The notes under the pieces: model-generated
What the model saw: only the letters and a program-made list of their open reading frames with translations
The model's database searches: none
What the model was told of the DNA's origin: nothing
Made by a program: the position numbers and the translations under genes
Shown here: positions 31,817 to 45,696 of the stretch, one piece after another
Position numbering within the stretch: position 1 is the stretch's first letter
Layout of the letters: the number at the start of each line of letters is the position of its first letter
NCBI RefSeq assembly: GCF_004803715.2
Contig: NZ_CP039383.2
Span: 1,178,001 to 1,242,000 of the forward strand
Origin: Luteimonas yindakuii
GTDB taxonomy: Bacteria > Pseudomonadota > Gammaproteobacteria > Xanthomonadales > Xanthomonadaceae
Direction: 5' to 3'
DNA length: 64,000 nucleotides

Positions 31817-33268
31817 ATGACCGAATCCCCGATTGCACTTGCCCAGTCCCGCCTGCTTGCACCGGCCGGCCTCGATACCCACCAGCTCGACCGAGCGTTC
31901 TCGGCCCTGCTGGGCCCCGGCGTCGATTTCGGCGACCTCTACTTCCAGCATTCGCGGCGCGAGAGCTGGAGCATGGAGGACGGCATCGTCAAGGACGGTG
32001 CGCACTCGATCGAACAGGGCGTGGGCGTGCGCGCGATTTCCGGCGAGAAGACCGGCTTCGCCTATTCCGACGACATCGACGCACAGGCGCTGCTGGCGGC
32101 GGCGGGTTCGGCGCGCGCGATCTCGCGCGACGGCCGCGCCGTGGCAGCCCAGCGCGTGGCGTTGCCTGCGCGCGACCGTGCGCCGCTGTATCCGGCGCTC
32201 GACCCGGTCGACAGCCTCGACAACGCGGCCAAGGTCGAGGCCCTGCGCCGCATCGACCGCCTGCTGCGTGCGGCCGACCCGCGCGTGCGGCAGGTCATGG
32301 TGAGCCTGTCCGGCACCGTCGACACCATGCTGGTGGCGCGCTCGGACGGCGTGCTCGCCGGCGACGTGCGGCCACTGGTGCGGCTCAACGTGCAGGTGCT
32401 GGTCGAGCAGGACGGCCGGCGCGAATCCGGTTATGCCGGCTACGGCGGGCGCTACGGCTACGAGGAACTGCTGGCCGAGGGGCGCCCCGAACATTTCGCC
32501 CGCGAGGCGCTGCGGCAGGCACTGGTCAACCTCGATGCGGTCGACGCGCCCGCCGGCGTCATGCCGGTGGTGCTGGGCAACGGCTGGCCGGGCGTGCTGC
32601 TGCACGAGGCGGTCGGCCATGGCCTGGAGGGCGATTTCAACCGCAAGGGCACCAGCACCTACGCAGGGCGCATCGGCCAGCGCGTGGCCGCGCCGGGCGT
32701 GACCATCGTCGACGACGGCACCCTGGACGGCCGCCGTGGCTCGCTCAAGGTCGATGACGAGGGCACGCCGACGCGCTGCACCACGCTGATCGAGGACGGC
32801 GTGCTCGCCGGCTACATGCAGGACACCCACAACGCGCGGCTGATGGGCGTGGCGCCGACCGGCAACGGCCGCCGCGAGTCGTTCGCGCACCTGGTGATGC
32901 CGCGGATGACCAACACCTACATGCTGGCCGGGCAGGACGATCCGGAGGACATGATCCGCTCGGTGAAGAAGGGCCTGTACGCGGTCAACTTCGGCGGCGG
33001 CCAGGTCGACATCACCAGCGGCAAGTACGTGTTCTCGGCCACCGAGGCCTACCTGATCGAGGACGGCCGCATCACCGCGCCGGTGAAGGGCGCGACGCTG
33101 ATCGGCAACGGCCCGGAGACCATGCGCAAGGTCAGCCGCATCGGCCACGACCTCGCGCTCGACGACGGCGTCGGTGTATGCGGCAAGGACGGGCAGAGCG
33201 TACCGGTGGGCGTGGGCCAGCCCTCGCTGCTGATCGACGGGATCACCGTGGGCGGCACCCAGGCGTGA
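31817..33268 (+). CDS. tldD: Metalloprotease TldD
   Basis: TldD forms a heterodimer with TldE/PmbA and degrades unfolded peptides; in some species it processes microcin B17-type peptides and CcdA. The 483-residue protein has the zinc motif [11 protein letters not shown] near residue 263 and the conserved [14 protein letters not shown] segment. pmbA, the partner, is about 740 bp downstream, past darP. ATG at 31817 is chosen because it begins the conserved sequence. Confidence 0.96.
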   Translation: MTESPIALAQSRLLAPAGLDTHQLDRAFSALLGPGVDFGDLYFQHSRRESWSMEDGIVKDGAHSIEQGVGVRAISGEKTGFAYSDDIDAQALLAAAGSARAISRDGRAVAAQRVALPARDRAPLYPALDPVDSLDNAAKVEALRRIDRLLRAADPRVRQVMVSLSGTVDTMLVARSDGVLAGDVRPLVRLNVQVLVEQDGRRESGYAGYGGRYGYEELLAEGRPEHFAREALRQALVNLDAVDAPAGVMPVVLGNGWPGVLLHEAVGHGLEGDFNRKGTSTYAGRIGQRVAAPGVTIVDDGTLDGRRGSLKVDDEGTPTRCTTLIEDGVLAGYMQDTHNARLMGVAPTGNGRRESFAHLVMPRMTNTYMLAGQDDPEDMIRSVKKGLYAVNFGGGQVDITSGKYVFSATEAYLIEDGRITAPVKGATLIGNGPETMRKVSRIGHDLALDDGVGVCGKDGQSVPVGVGQPSLLIDGITVGGTQA

Positions 33269-33357
33269 CCGGACTGCTTTGCCGCGGATCTTCGCGGTTC
33301 AACATGGATCGGGGCATCGGCGAAAGCCTTGCCGTCTCCGATCCACATGCATCCGCG

Positions 33358-33915
33358 TCACTCCGCGGCTGGCGGCTCTTCTCCGTCGCCTGCGATGTCC
33401 GCAGCCAGCACGTCGCGCAGCAGCCGGAACAGTTCGCGGTAGGCGTGGGGCGGCCGGTTCCTGGCGCGCTCCTGGCTGGCATTGCGGATCAGCGTGCGCA
33501 GCTGCTGGCGGTCGGCATCGGGATGCGCGGCCAGCAGCTCGGCCAGCGCGGTGTCGCCGTCGTCGAGCAGGCGCTCGCGCCAGGTCTCGGCGCGATGCAG
33601 CAGCGCGGTTTCCTGGCGCGATGCTTCGCCACCGGCATCCATCGCATCGCGGATCGCTTCGAGCGTTTCGTCGTCCTCGCGGCGCATCTGCTTGGCCAGG
33701 TAGGCCAGCTGGCGCTTGCGCGCGATATGCGCGGTGATGCGCTGCGTATCGCGGATGTGCGGCAGCAGGTGCTCGGGCAGCGGCAGCTTTTCCAGCTGCG
33801 CCGGGGTCAGGCCCACCAGTCGCTCGCCCAGTTCCAGCACCTCGAGCGCGTCGCGCCGTTGCTGGCTGCGGCTGGGCGAAAGGAATTCGCCGGTTTCATC
33901 GTCGCGTCCGCGCAT
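33358..33915 (-). CDS. darP: Ribosome biogenesis factor DarP/YjgA (DUF615)
   Basis: DarP associates with the late 50S precursor near the peptidyl transferase centre. The 185-residue all-helical, charged protein matches DUF615 ([22 protein letters not shown] and [14 protein letters not shown]). It sits divergent from pmbA, exactly as yjgA-pmbA in E. coli, and converges with tldD. The 89-bp gap to tldD holds a weak 8-bp inverted repeat (33305-33312/33338-33345). Confidence 0.93.
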   Translation of the reverse strand: MRGRDDETGEFLSPSRSQQRRDALEVLELGERLVGLTPAQLEKLPLPEHLLPHIRDTQRITAHIARKRQLAYLAKQMRREDDETLEAIRDAMDAGGEASRQETALLHRAETWRERLLDDGDTALAELLAAHPDADRQQLRTLIRNASQERARNRPPHAYRELFRLLRDVLAADIAGDGEEPPAAE

Positions 33916-34006
33916 CGTCGTTCCTGTGTGCAGGGCGGGGGTGGTCCCCGGGTCGCCCGCGCGGGCGCGGCGGCGCGGCGGACGTCAATCATCAAAGGAT
34001 AATCCA

Positions 34007-35374
34007 TTGGACGCAGTGACTTCCCCGAAGCAGGGCACCGACGACAGCCGGCAGCGCATCGCCGCACTCGAAGAGGTGGCGCGGCGCGCGCTCGATCTCT
34101 GCCGCGCGCGCGGTGCCAGCCAAGCAGAGGTGTCGTGTTCGGAAGAGCAGGGCCTGAACGTCGGCGTGCGCCTGGGCGAGGTCGAGACGGTCGAGGCCAC
34201 CCGCGATCGCGGCGTTGCGCTGACCGTGTACTTCGGCCAGCGCAAGGGCAGCGCCAGCACCGCCGACCTGCGCGAGGACAGCCTGGTCGCCACCGTCGAG
34301 CAGGCCTGCGCGATCGCGCGCTACACCGAGGACGATCCCGCCGCAGGGCTTGCCGATCCCGCGCTGATGGCGACCTTGCTGCGCGAGTTCGACAGCTGGC
34401 ATCCGTGGGCGCTGGACGCCGACGAAGCGGTGGAGATCGCGCTCGCCTGCGAGCAGGCCGGTCGCGACGCCGATCCGCGCATCGACAATTCCGACGGCGC
34501 TTCGGTCGGCAGCGGCGCAGCGGTATCGGTGTACGCGAACTCGCACGGCTTCGTCGGCAGCAGCCGCGAAACCCACCACAGCGTCGGCTGTGCACTGATC
34601 GCCGGCGAGGGCGAGGCGATGCAGCGCGATGGCTGGTACACGTTCGCTCTGTCGCGAGCGGACCTGCAGGCACCGGTTACGGTCGGCCGCGAAGCGGCGC
34701 GGCGCGCGTTGGCGCGCCTGGATCCGCGTCCCGTGCCCACGGGCACGATGCCGGTGCTGTTCTCGGCGGAAATGGCGCGCTCGCTGGTCGGCCACCTGCT
34801 CGGCGCGGTATCGGGCGGCGCGCTGTACCGGCGTGCGAGCTTCCTCCTCGACAGCCTCGGCGAGCAGCTGTTCCCGGACTGGTTCGCGATCCACGAGCAG
34901 CCATTTCTTCCGCGCGGTCTGCGCTCGTCGTCTTTCGATGCCGAAGGCGTGGCCACGCGCGATTCGGCGCTGGTCGACGGCGGCGTGCTGCAACGCTATG
35001 TGCTCGGCAGTTACTCCGCGCGCAAACTCGGCCTGCAGACCACCGGCAATGCCGGCGGCGTGCACAACCTGGAGCTCGCCGCCAACGCCGGCGACCTCGC
35101 CTCGATGCTGCGCGACATGGGCCGGGGCTTGCTGGTCACAGAGCTGATGGGGCAGGGCGTCAACAGCGTGACCGGTGACTACTCACGCGGCGCGGCGGGC
35201 TTCTGGGTGGAGAACGGCGTGATCGTGCACGCGGTCGATGGCATCACCATCGCCGGCAACCTGCGCGAGATGTTCCGCAACATCCAGGCCGTCGGCAGCG
35301 AATGGGATCCGCGTTCGCACATCCGCACCGGACCGATCCTGCTGCAGCGGATGACCGTGGCCGGGGCCGAATGA
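34007..35374 (+). CDS. pmbA: Metalloprotease PmbA/TldE
   Basis: PmbA (TldE) is the non-catalytic partner of TldD. The 455-residue protein has SRALSGAVSGGALYRRASF-like core sequence (LLGAVSGGALYRRASFL) and the C-terminal GITIAGNLREMF, without the HExxH of TldD. The TTG at 34007 is chosen because AAAGGA (33994-33999) lies 7 nt upstream. A GTG at 34016 is an alternative. The longer open frame back to 33716 overlaps darP and is a shadow. Confidence 0.94.
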   Translation: MDAVTSPKQGTDDSRQRIAALEEVARRALDLCRARGASQAEVSCSEEQGLNVGVRLGEVETVEATRDRGVALTVYFGQRKGSASTADLREDSLVATVEQACAIARYTEDDPAAGLADPALMATLLREFDSWHPWALDADEAVEIALACEQAGRDADPRIDNSDGASVGSGAAVSVYANSHGFVGSSRETHHSVGCALIAGEGEAMQRDGWYTFALSRADLQAPVTVGREAARRALARLDPRPVPTGTMPVLFSAEMARSLVGHLLGAVSGGALYRRASFLLDSLGEQLFPDWFAIHEQPFLPRGLRSSSFDAEGVATRDSALVDGGVLQRYVLGSYSARKLGLQTTGNAGGVHNLELAANAGDLASMLRDMGRGLLVTELMGQGVNSVTGDYSRGAAGFWVENGVIVHAVDGITIAGNLREMFRNIQAVGSEWDPRSHIRTGPILLQRMTVAGAE

Positions 35375-35460
35375 CGTTAGGCTGTCGGACGGAGCACCTC
35401 TCCATCGTCCCCCGGTCGGCGCGCCGCGTGGGCACGGGACCCGCGCGCCAGGGGAACGAC

Positions 35461-35886
35461 ATGAACGCACCGTACGACCACGATGCACCGACGCCCGTCA
35501 ATGCCAGCGGCATCGCTGCCGAACAGCGCCAGTGGGCGATGTTCGCCCACCTGTCCGCATTGCTGGGCGGGCTCGTTACCGCTGGCTGGGCGGGAGGCGT
35601 GGGCTGTTTCCTCGGGCCGCTGGTGATCTGGCTGATGAAGCGCGAAACCATGCCCTTCGTCGGTGACCAGGCGAAGGAAGCGCTGAACTTCAACATCACC
35701 GTCGCCGCGATCATGCTGATCCTGTTCCTGGTCGGCATCTTCACCTTCGGCATCGGCTTCCTGCTGACCCTGCCGCTGATGGCGATCGTCGGGCTGGTGG
35801 CGCTGGTCTTCATCATCATCGCCGCGATCAAGGCCAACGATGGCGTCGCCTACCGCTACCCGTTCGCGATCCGCCTGGTGAAATGA
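35461..35886 (+). CDS. DUF4870 membrane protein (first copy)
   Basis: The 141-residue protein has a short hydrophilic N terminus, then WAMFAHLSALLGGL and three further hydrophobic segments with the KRETMPFVGDQAKEALNFNI motif of DUF4870/Tic20-like proteins. Function is unknown. AGGGGAAC (35449-35456) precedes the ATG. A second, related copy follows 110 bp downstream. Confidence 0.85.
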   Translation: MNAPYDHDAPTPVNASGIAAEQRQWAMFAHLSALLGGLVTAGWAGGVGCFLGPLVIWLMKRETMPFVGDQAKEALNFNITVAAIMLILFLVGIFTFGIGFLLTLPLMAIVGLVALVFIIIAAIKANDGVAYRYPFAIRLVK

Positions 35887-35996
35887 CGCCGCACGCGCCT
35901 GCGTGCGCATAGGTCGTCGGTTGGGTTGGACCGCGCCTGTCGCGGACCCATGATGGTTGCCGGGGCGCGATGTCCGCGCCCGGCAGGAGGACCGTC

Positions 35997-36431
35997 ATGG
36001 CACACATCCAATCGATCACCACGTCGAGTGAGCGCGGCTGGGCCATGGCCGCGCACGTCACCGCCCTGGCGCTGGCACTGATGACCAGCTGGCTGGTCGG
36101 CGTGGCGGGCGTCGTCGGGGCCGGGGCGATCTGGCTGCTCAAGCGCGACGATTCGCCATTCATCGCCCGCCACGCGCGCGAGGCGGTGAATTTCAACCTG
36201 AGCATGCTGATCTACGCGGCCGTGGCCTGCGGCATCGCCGCGGCGCTGGTCGGGCTGACCGTGCTGACCCTCGGGCTCGGCGTGATCCTCACGCTGCCGG
36301 CCGGGCTGGCATTGCTGATGGTGATCGCGGCGATCGCACTGATGTGGCTGGTGTGCAGCATCATCGCTGCGGTCAGGGCGTGGAACGGCGAGGAGTACCG
36401 TTATCCGCTGACCATCCGCCTGCTTGATTGA
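35997..36431 (+). CDS. DUF4870 membrane protein (second copy)
   Basis: The 144-residue protein is a paralogue of the preceding one, with the same layout (GWAMAAHVTALALALM, KRDDSPFIARHAREAVNFNLS) and a shared C-terminal pattern (YRYPLTIRLLD versus YRYPFAIRLVK). ATG at 35997 has a perfect AGGAGG (35985-35990) 6 nt upstream; an ATG at 35970 in frame is less likely. It converges with ispA. Confidence 0.85.
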   Translation: MAHIQSITTSSERGWAMAAHVTALALALMTSWLVGVAGVVGAGAIWLLKRDDSPFIARHAREAVNFNLSMLIYAAVACGIAAALVGLTVLTLGLGVILTLPAGLALLMVIAAIALMWLVCSIIAAVRAWNGEEYRYPLTIRLLD

Positions 36432-36441
36432 AGCGGGCTTG

Positions 36442-36463
36442 GGCGGACGTCCCGGCGTCCGCC
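36442..36463. terminator. Hairpin between convergent genes
   Basis: An 8-bp perfect stem (GGCGGACG/CGTCCGCC) with a 6-nt loop lies between the ends of the second DUF4870 gene and ispA. It has no T tract, so it may end transcription only weakly. Confidence 0.4.
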
Positions 36464-36474
36464 GGGTACGGCGA

Positions 36475-37371
36475 TCAGTAGTTGCGGGTGATCGCGTGGC
36501 GCCCGAGCGCTGCCAGCGCCGTGGCGCGTTCGCCGAACGGCGCCAGCGCCTCGTCCATCGTAGCGGCCAGCGACTGCAGACGCTCGCGCGAGGCCTCGAC
36601 GCCGATCAGCGCCGGGAAGGTGGCCTTGTCCTGGGCGACATCCTTGCCGGCGGTCTTGCCGAGGGTGCCGCTGTCGGACTCCACGTCGAGCAGGTCGTCG
36701 CGGATCTGGAAGGCGAGGCCGAGCGCGTCGGCGAAGGCGTCGAGTCGCACCGCGGTCCCCGCATCGACATCCGCGGCAAGCGCGCCGAGGCGCACCGCGG
36801 CGCGCAGCAGTGCGCCGGTCTTCATCGCATGCAGGCGTTCGAGCGCGGCGATATCGAGGATGCCTGCACCGGTCGCCGCGAGATCGCGTGCCTGGCCGCC
36901 GCACATGCCGCCGGCGCCTGCGGCCACCGCGAGTTCGCGCAGCATCGCCACCCGCGCGGCTGGCGGCTGCGGCGCGTCGGCGAGCACGGCGAATGCCAGC
37001 GACTGCAACGCATCGCCACACAGCACCGCGGTGCCCTCGTCGAATGCCACGTGCACGGTGGGTTGGCCGCGGCGCAGCGCGTCGTCGTCCATCGACGGCA
37101 GGTCATCGTGGACCAGCGAATAGGCGTGGATCAGCTCCACCGCGGCGGCAGCGGGATCCAGCGCGTCCTCGGCAACCCCGAAGGCGGTGCCGGTGGCATA
37201 GACCAGCAGCGGGCGCATGCGCTTGCCGCCCAGCAGCGTGGCGTGGCGCATCGACGCCAGCAGGCGCGGCTCGCTGTCGGCAAGCGTGGCGAGGGCGCTG
37301 CCGATCGCACGGTCGGCACGCTGTCTCCAGGCGTCGAACCGGCCGGGGTCGGCCGCTGCCATCTCAGACAT
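36475..37371 (-). CDS. ispA: Polyprenyl diphosphate synthase, farnesyl type
   Basis: IspA makes farnesyl diphosphate from isopentenyl and dimethylallyl diphosphates, the precursor of undecaprenyl and quinone side chains. The 298-residue protein has the first aspartate-rich motif DDLPSMDDD and the second QIRDDLLD. The start at 37371 overlaps the xseB stop by 8 bp; ATG at 37362 would not overlap. E. coli has xseB-ispA-dxs; dxs is not present in this window, and a DUF4870 gene faces ispA instead. Confidence 0.95.
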   Translation of the reverse strand: MSEMAAADPGRFDAWRQRADRAIGSALATLADSEPRLLASMRHATLLGGKRMRPLLVYATGTAFGVAEDALDPAAAAVELIHAYSLVHDDLPSMDDDALRRGQPTVHVAFDEGTAVLCGDALQSLAFAVLADAPQPPAARVAMLRELAVAAGAGGMCGGQARDLAATGAGILDIAALERLHAMKTGALLRAAVRLGALAADVDAGTAVRLDAFADALGLAFQIRDDLLDVESDSGTLGKTAGKDVAQDKATFPALIGVEASRERLQSLAATMDEALAPFGERATALAALGRHAITRNY

Positions 37372-37654
37372 CGTCGCCAGCCGCAGGGAACGGCTCGGCA
37401 CTGTCGGGCTGCCCGGGATCGCTCAGCAGGCGCACGCGCAGTTCCGCCTGCTCCAGCGCCTGCTGGCAGCGGCGATACAGACCCACGCCGCGCTCGTAGG
37501 CCGCCAGCGAATCCTCGAGGCCGAGTTCGCCGTCTTCCATGCGCTCCACCAGCGCTTCGAGCTGCTGGAGCGACTGCTCGAATTCGCTCACCGGCGACGT
37601 GCTGTCGGCGCCGTCGGCGGGGAGGGCGGGGTCGGAAGTGTGCTTGCGTGCCAT
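37364..37654 (-). CDS. xseB: Exodeoxyribonuclease VII small subunit
   Basis: XseB is the small helical subunit that, with XseA, degrades single-stranded DNA from both ends. The 96-residue protein has the family core [32 protein letters not shown], longer than E. coli XseB because of acidic tails on both sides. It overlaps ispA by 8 bp, so the two are translationally coupled. xseA is not in the window. Confidence 0.93.
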   Translation of the reverse strand: MARKHTSDPALPADGADSTSPVSEFEQSLQQLEALVERMEDGELGLEDSLAAYERGVGLYRRCQQALEQAELRVRLLSDPGQPDSAEPFPAAGDDV

Positions 37655-37713
37655 GCGCGCATTCTAGGCCGAATCGACCACGGCTTCGTGACCGTGGGCT
37701 GGCGATGCAGGCG

Positions 37714-39030
37714 TCAGCGACTTCCTGGTGGGGTCCAGCGCAGCCGCGCGTGGCGCGTCCGCAGCCACTGGTCGAACCCGGCGGAGAGCACGCGGTCGCC
37801 CGCCGCGAGAAGGCTGCCGTCCGCAGTGGACAGCAACGGCAGATGCGCGCGTTCCCAGCGCGGCACGTCGAGCATCTGCAGCACCTGTTTCAGGCTGTGG
37901 TGGTGACCGCGCCCGGGCAGGCGGATGCGCTCGCCGCCACGGCGCGCATGCACCCGCAACGGCGCATCGAAGCGAAGCGCCAGCGCGTCGGCTTCCAGCC
38001 GCAGCGCGCCGCCATCAGGCAGGGCCAGCGGCGAGGTGCCATCCCAGGTGAGATCGAGATCCGGTGGCAACGGCGCACGCACTGGTCCCGCGTGCAGCAG
38101 GCCGCGCCAGCGCTGGACGCGGGTGCCCGCATAGTCGAAACAGGCGTCGCCGTCGCGCGCTTTGCTGGCGAGCATCTGTTCGATGCACGCCACACCATTG
38201 GCCGGCAACGGCGGCAGCCCGAGTGTCGCGATCCAGTGCCGCAGCGCGCGCGCGCGCCGGGCTGCCGGCAGCGTGCCCAGCACATCCACGCGCACGACTG
38301 CAGGGTCATCGCAGCGTGCCGCGGCGAACGCTTCCGCATCGTCCGCGGCCAGCAGATCGCTGGCCTGCGCCGCGAAGCCGGCGCTGCGGGCGAGGCCCTC
38401 CGCGGCGTGCGGCCAGCGCTCGCGCAATCGCGGCAACACCGCATGGCGGAGGAAGTTGCGGTCCGGATCGAGCCCGGCGTTGCTGGGATCCTCGATCCAC
38501 AGCAGCGCCTGGTCGCGCGCTTGGTGGAACAGGTGCGCGCGCGGCGTCGCCAGCAGCGGGCGCCACAGCCAGCCCGTGCCATGCGCGCGCCACGGGCGCA
38601 TGGCCGACAGCCCCTCAACGCCGGAGGCCCGCAGCGCACGCAACAGGAAGGTCTCGGCCTGGTCGTCGAGATGGTGGGCAAGCGCCAGGATCCCGCCGGG
38701 TTGCAGGCGCGCATCGAAGGCGGCATAGCGCGCGTGGCGTGCGGCTGCCTCCATGCCGTGTCCGGCATCGCGCTGCACCCGTGCGTGGTGGATCTCCAGC
38801 GGCACGTCGAGCGCCGCGCACGTCTGCACGGCATGCGCGGCCCAGTCGTCCGCGGCCGGCTGCAAACCGTGATGCACATGCACCGCACGCAGCCCCTGCG
38901 CGCGCACGTCGCGGTCGACGGCAAGACGATGCAGCAGCACGGTGGAATCGAGGCCGCCGCTGAAACCGACCAGTACCGGACCGGCGACGCCGGACGGGAT
39001 CCACTGCGGCAGGTCGACGGATGCAGGCAT
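37714..39030 (-). CDS. tilS: tRNA(Ile)-lysidine synthetase
   Basis: TilS converts cytidine 34 of tRNA-Ile(CAU) to lysidine so that it reads AUA. The 438-residue protein has the PP-loop SGGLDSTVLL near residues 24-33, the HHGLQPAADDWA region, and the C-terminal TilS domain. It lies upstream of xseB on the same strand, 59 bp apart, and the E. coli accA-tilS neighbours are here separated by an oxidoreductase gene on the other strand. Confidence 0.94.
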   Translation of the reverse strand: MPASVDLPQWIPSGVAGPVLVGFSGGLDSTVLLHRLAVDRDVRAQGLRAVHVHHGLQPAADDWAAHAVQTCAALDVPLEIHHARVQRDAGHGMEAAARHARYAAFDARLQPGGILALAHHLDDQAETFLLRALRASGVEGLSAMRPWRAHGTGWLWRPLLATPRAHLFHQARDQALLWIEDPSNAGLDPDRNFLRHAVLPRLRERWPHAAEGLARSAGFAAQASDLLAADDAEAFAAARCDDPAVVRVDVLGTLPAARRARALRHWIATLGLPPLPANGVACIEQMLASKARDGDACFDYAGTRVQRWRGLLHAGPVRAPLPPDLDLTWDGTSPLALPDGGALRLEADALALRFDAPLRVHARRGGERIRLPGRGHHHSLKQVLQMLDVPRWERAHLPLLSTADGSLLAAGDRVLSAGFDQWLRTRHARLRWTPPGSR

Positions 39031-39129
39031 CCGCGCATGGTGCCACGCCCGCGGCGCTGCGATCCGCCAACCGCATCCCCCATGCCGGCGGCTTCGCTAG
39101 AGTGCCGTGTCCCCATGCGGAAGATCCTG

Positions 39130-40191
39130 ATGAGCCGGCTGTTCGCACCGTTCGCCCAACGTTCCCTCGTCCTGCGCAATCGCATCGCGGTATCGCCGAT
39201 GTGCCAGTACAGCGCCACGGACGGTTTGCCCGGCGCGTGGCATCTGGTGCACCTGGGCAGTCGCGCGGTGGGGGGGGCCGGCGTGGTGATGGCCGAGGCC
39301 ACCGCGGTATCGCCGGAAGGGCGGATCTCGCCGTCCGATACCGGAATGTGGAACGTCGCGCAGGCGGAGGCGTGGGCACCGATCACCGCGTTCCTGGGTG
39401 CGCACGGGGCCGTGCCTGCGGTGCAGCTCGCGCATGCCGGCCGCAAGGCCAGCACCCGGGCGCCCTGGGAAGGCCGGGATGCGGTCCCGGTGGATGCCGG
39501 CGGCTGGCAGGTGGTGGCGCCTTCCGTGGGCACCTACGACGCCGGCTATCCCGAGCCTGCAATGCTGGATGCGGCCGGCATCGACAGGGTCATCGGCGAT
39601 TTCCGCGCCGCCGCGCAACGCGCGCTGGAAGCGGGGTTCGAACTCGTCGAAATCCACGCCGCACACGGCTACCTGCTGCACCAGTTCCTGTCGCCACTCA
39701 CCAACCGGCGCGACGATGCCTGGGGCGGCGGTTTCGAGCAGCGCATCCGGCTGACGCTGGAAGTAATCACGGCGGTGCGCGAGGTCTGGCCGGAACGCCT
39801 GCCGCTGTGGCTGCGGATCTCGGCTACAGACTGGGCAGAGGGCGGCTGGGATCCCGAGCAGAGCATCGCGCTGTGCAGGCGCGTGCGCGACGCAGGCGTC
39901 GACCTCGTCGACGTCTCCAGCGGCGGGCTGGTGCCGTGGCAGCGGATCGAGCTCGGCCCGGGCTACCAGGTGCCGTTCGCCGGTGCGATCCGCCGCGCCG
40001 CCGGCATCGCCACCGGCGCGGTCGGCCTGATCACCAGCGCCGCGCAGGCCGAGGACGTGCTGGCCCGCGAAGAGGCCGACATGGTGCTGCTGGGCCGCGA
40101 ACTGCTGCGCGATCCGTACTTCCCGCAGCATGCCGCACGCGAGCTGGGTGTCGAGGCGCCGGTGCCCGTGCAGTACGCGCGGGCGTGGTGA
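39130..40191 (+). CDS. Old Yellow Enzyme-family NADPH:flavin oxidoreductase (YqjM-like)
   Basis: This FMN-dependent ene-reductase type enzyme reduces activated C=C bonds using NADPH. The 353-residue TIM barrel has the YqjM-branch features: cysteine and tyrosine in SPMCQYSA (tuning residue near 24), the catalytic histidine pair HAAHGYLLHQF, and a conserved C-terminal GRELLRDPYFP. The ATG at 39130 is chosen because GGAAG lies 6 nt upstream; ATG at 39115 is the alternative. The gene lies alone, plus strand, within a minus-strand cluster between tilS and accA, with its stop 3 bp from the accA stop. Confidence 0.92.
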   Translation: MSRLFAPFAQRSLVLRNRIAVSPMCQYSATDGLPGAWHLVHLGSRAVGGAGVVMAEATAVSPEGRISPSDTGMWNVAQAEAWAPITAFLGAHGAVPAVQLAHAGRKASTRAPWEGRDAVPVDAGGWQVVAPSVGTYDAGYPEPAMLDAAGIDRVIGDFRAAAQRALEAGFELVEIHAAHGYLLHQFLSPLTNRRDDAWGGGFEQRIRLTLEVITAVREVWPERLPLWLRISATDWAEGGWDPEQSIALCRRVRDAGVDLVDVSSGGLVPWQRIELGPGYQVPFAGAIRRAAGIATGAVGLITSAAQAEDVLAREEADMVLLGRELLRDPYFPQHAARELGVEAPVPVQYARAW

Positions 40192-40194
40192 GGC

Positions 40195-41154
<960 letters not shown>

Positions 41155-41231
41155 CGGCGGGACTCGGCCGGAAAAGTCGGACAGTCTAGCGTGTAGGTGC
41201 GATGTGGCCCGTACCGCGGGGTAGGGACCGG

Positions 41232-44756
<3,525 letters not shown>

Positions 44757-44903
44757 CGGACGGTGGTTGCGTCGACCCGCCAGCGTAGGCGCGTGGCCCG
44801 GGGGGGACAAGACTTGACAGTCCCCGGGCCGCGCGACGGACACCGGGCGCAGCCCGCATCATCCCGACGCCGGCCTGTCGCTGGCGGAACGCACGACACC
44901 GGT

Positions 44904-45554
44904 TCAGTGGACCTGGAAGCGCGCCCCGCCGGCGGGCACATAGCTCGACAGCCACACCCGGTCCCGATGCGCGTTCAGCGTCGCCTCGGCCAGGCGCGCG
45001 GCCTTCCAGTCGTTGCGATCGAAACGGAACGCGGTCTCCGGGCTGCCGAGCCACTGTGCCTCCAGCCGTCGCAGGCGGCAGAAGTCCACGAAGCCGGCGA
45101 CCTCCGCCGCCAGCCGGGGCCAGGCGGCATCGATCACCAGCGCATCGTCGAGGCGACCGACGCAGGCGAGGTCGTCCGGAATCAGGTCGGCACTGTCGCC
45201 GAGGTAGGCAAGCACGCTGAGCGCAGGGGGCAGCATCGCCTCGTCCACGGCCCAGGCGCGGTCACCGACCATCGGTGCCAGCTGGCCGGCGAGATCGAGC
45301 CGGTGACGGATGCACGGTGGCGCGTCGTTGGCGCCGGCCGTGGCGTGGGCGAGGATCCGCGCGGCGGTGGCGATCTGGTCGGCCTGCAGCGGGTGGGAGC
45401 GTCCGAGCTGACCGAGCAGTGCGTTGAAGCTGTCGAGCCTGCCGGGGTCGAGCACGGCGCCGGCGACATGGCTGCGGCGGCATCGGCCGGCATAGGGTTG
45501 GGTGAGGACCTGCGGGAATGGCAGGGTCTGCGCGATTTCGTCGTTGGCATACAT
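44904..45554 (-). CDS. DUF1232 (YkvA-like) protein
   Basis: The 216-residue protein contains the DUF1232 signature ALSVLAYLGDSADLIPDDLA followed by VGRLDDALVIDAAW. In YkvA relatives this is ALAYFLSPIDLIPD then LGLLDD. It is an uncharacterised family, often membrane-associated. ATG at 45554 with GGAG 8 nt upstream is preferred over a longer frame to 45641. It is divergent from the winged-helix/TPR regulator, with 142 bp between starts, and may be its target. Confidence 0.6.
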   Translation of the reverse strand: MYANDEIAQTLPFPQVLTQPYAGRCRRSHVAGAVLDPGRLDSFNALLGQLGRSHPLQADQIATAARILAHATAGANDAPPCIRHRLDLAGQLAPMVGDRAWAVDEAMLPPALSVLAYLGDSADLIPDDLACVGRLDDALVIDAAWPRLAAEVAGFVDFCRLRRLEAQWLGSPETAFRFDRNDWKAARLAEATLNAHRDRVWLSSYVPAGGARFQVH

Positions 45555-45653
45555 GAGGTGTGCTCCGGGAGAGGTAGCGCCGTGGACTCCGGCGCAATGC
45601 CAGCGTCCCGCACACGGCCGGCCCGGTCGCGATGGCGCCATGCGGGTTCCACA

Positions 45654-45675
45654 CGGATTGATGACGGATCGATGA
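45654..45675. repeat. 11-bp tandem direct repeat, candidate operator
   Basis: CGGATTGATGA (45654-45664) is followed directly by CGGATCGATGA (45665-45675), one mismatch in eleven. The spacing is about one helical turn, the arrangement bound by OmpR-type winged-helix proteins. The second copy abuts an AGGAGG (45675-45680). The repeat lies 22 bp before the winged-helix gene's start, in the shared region with the divergent DUF1232 gene. Confidence 0.5.
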
Positions 45676-45696
45676 GGAGGCCATGAGGGTAGGACG

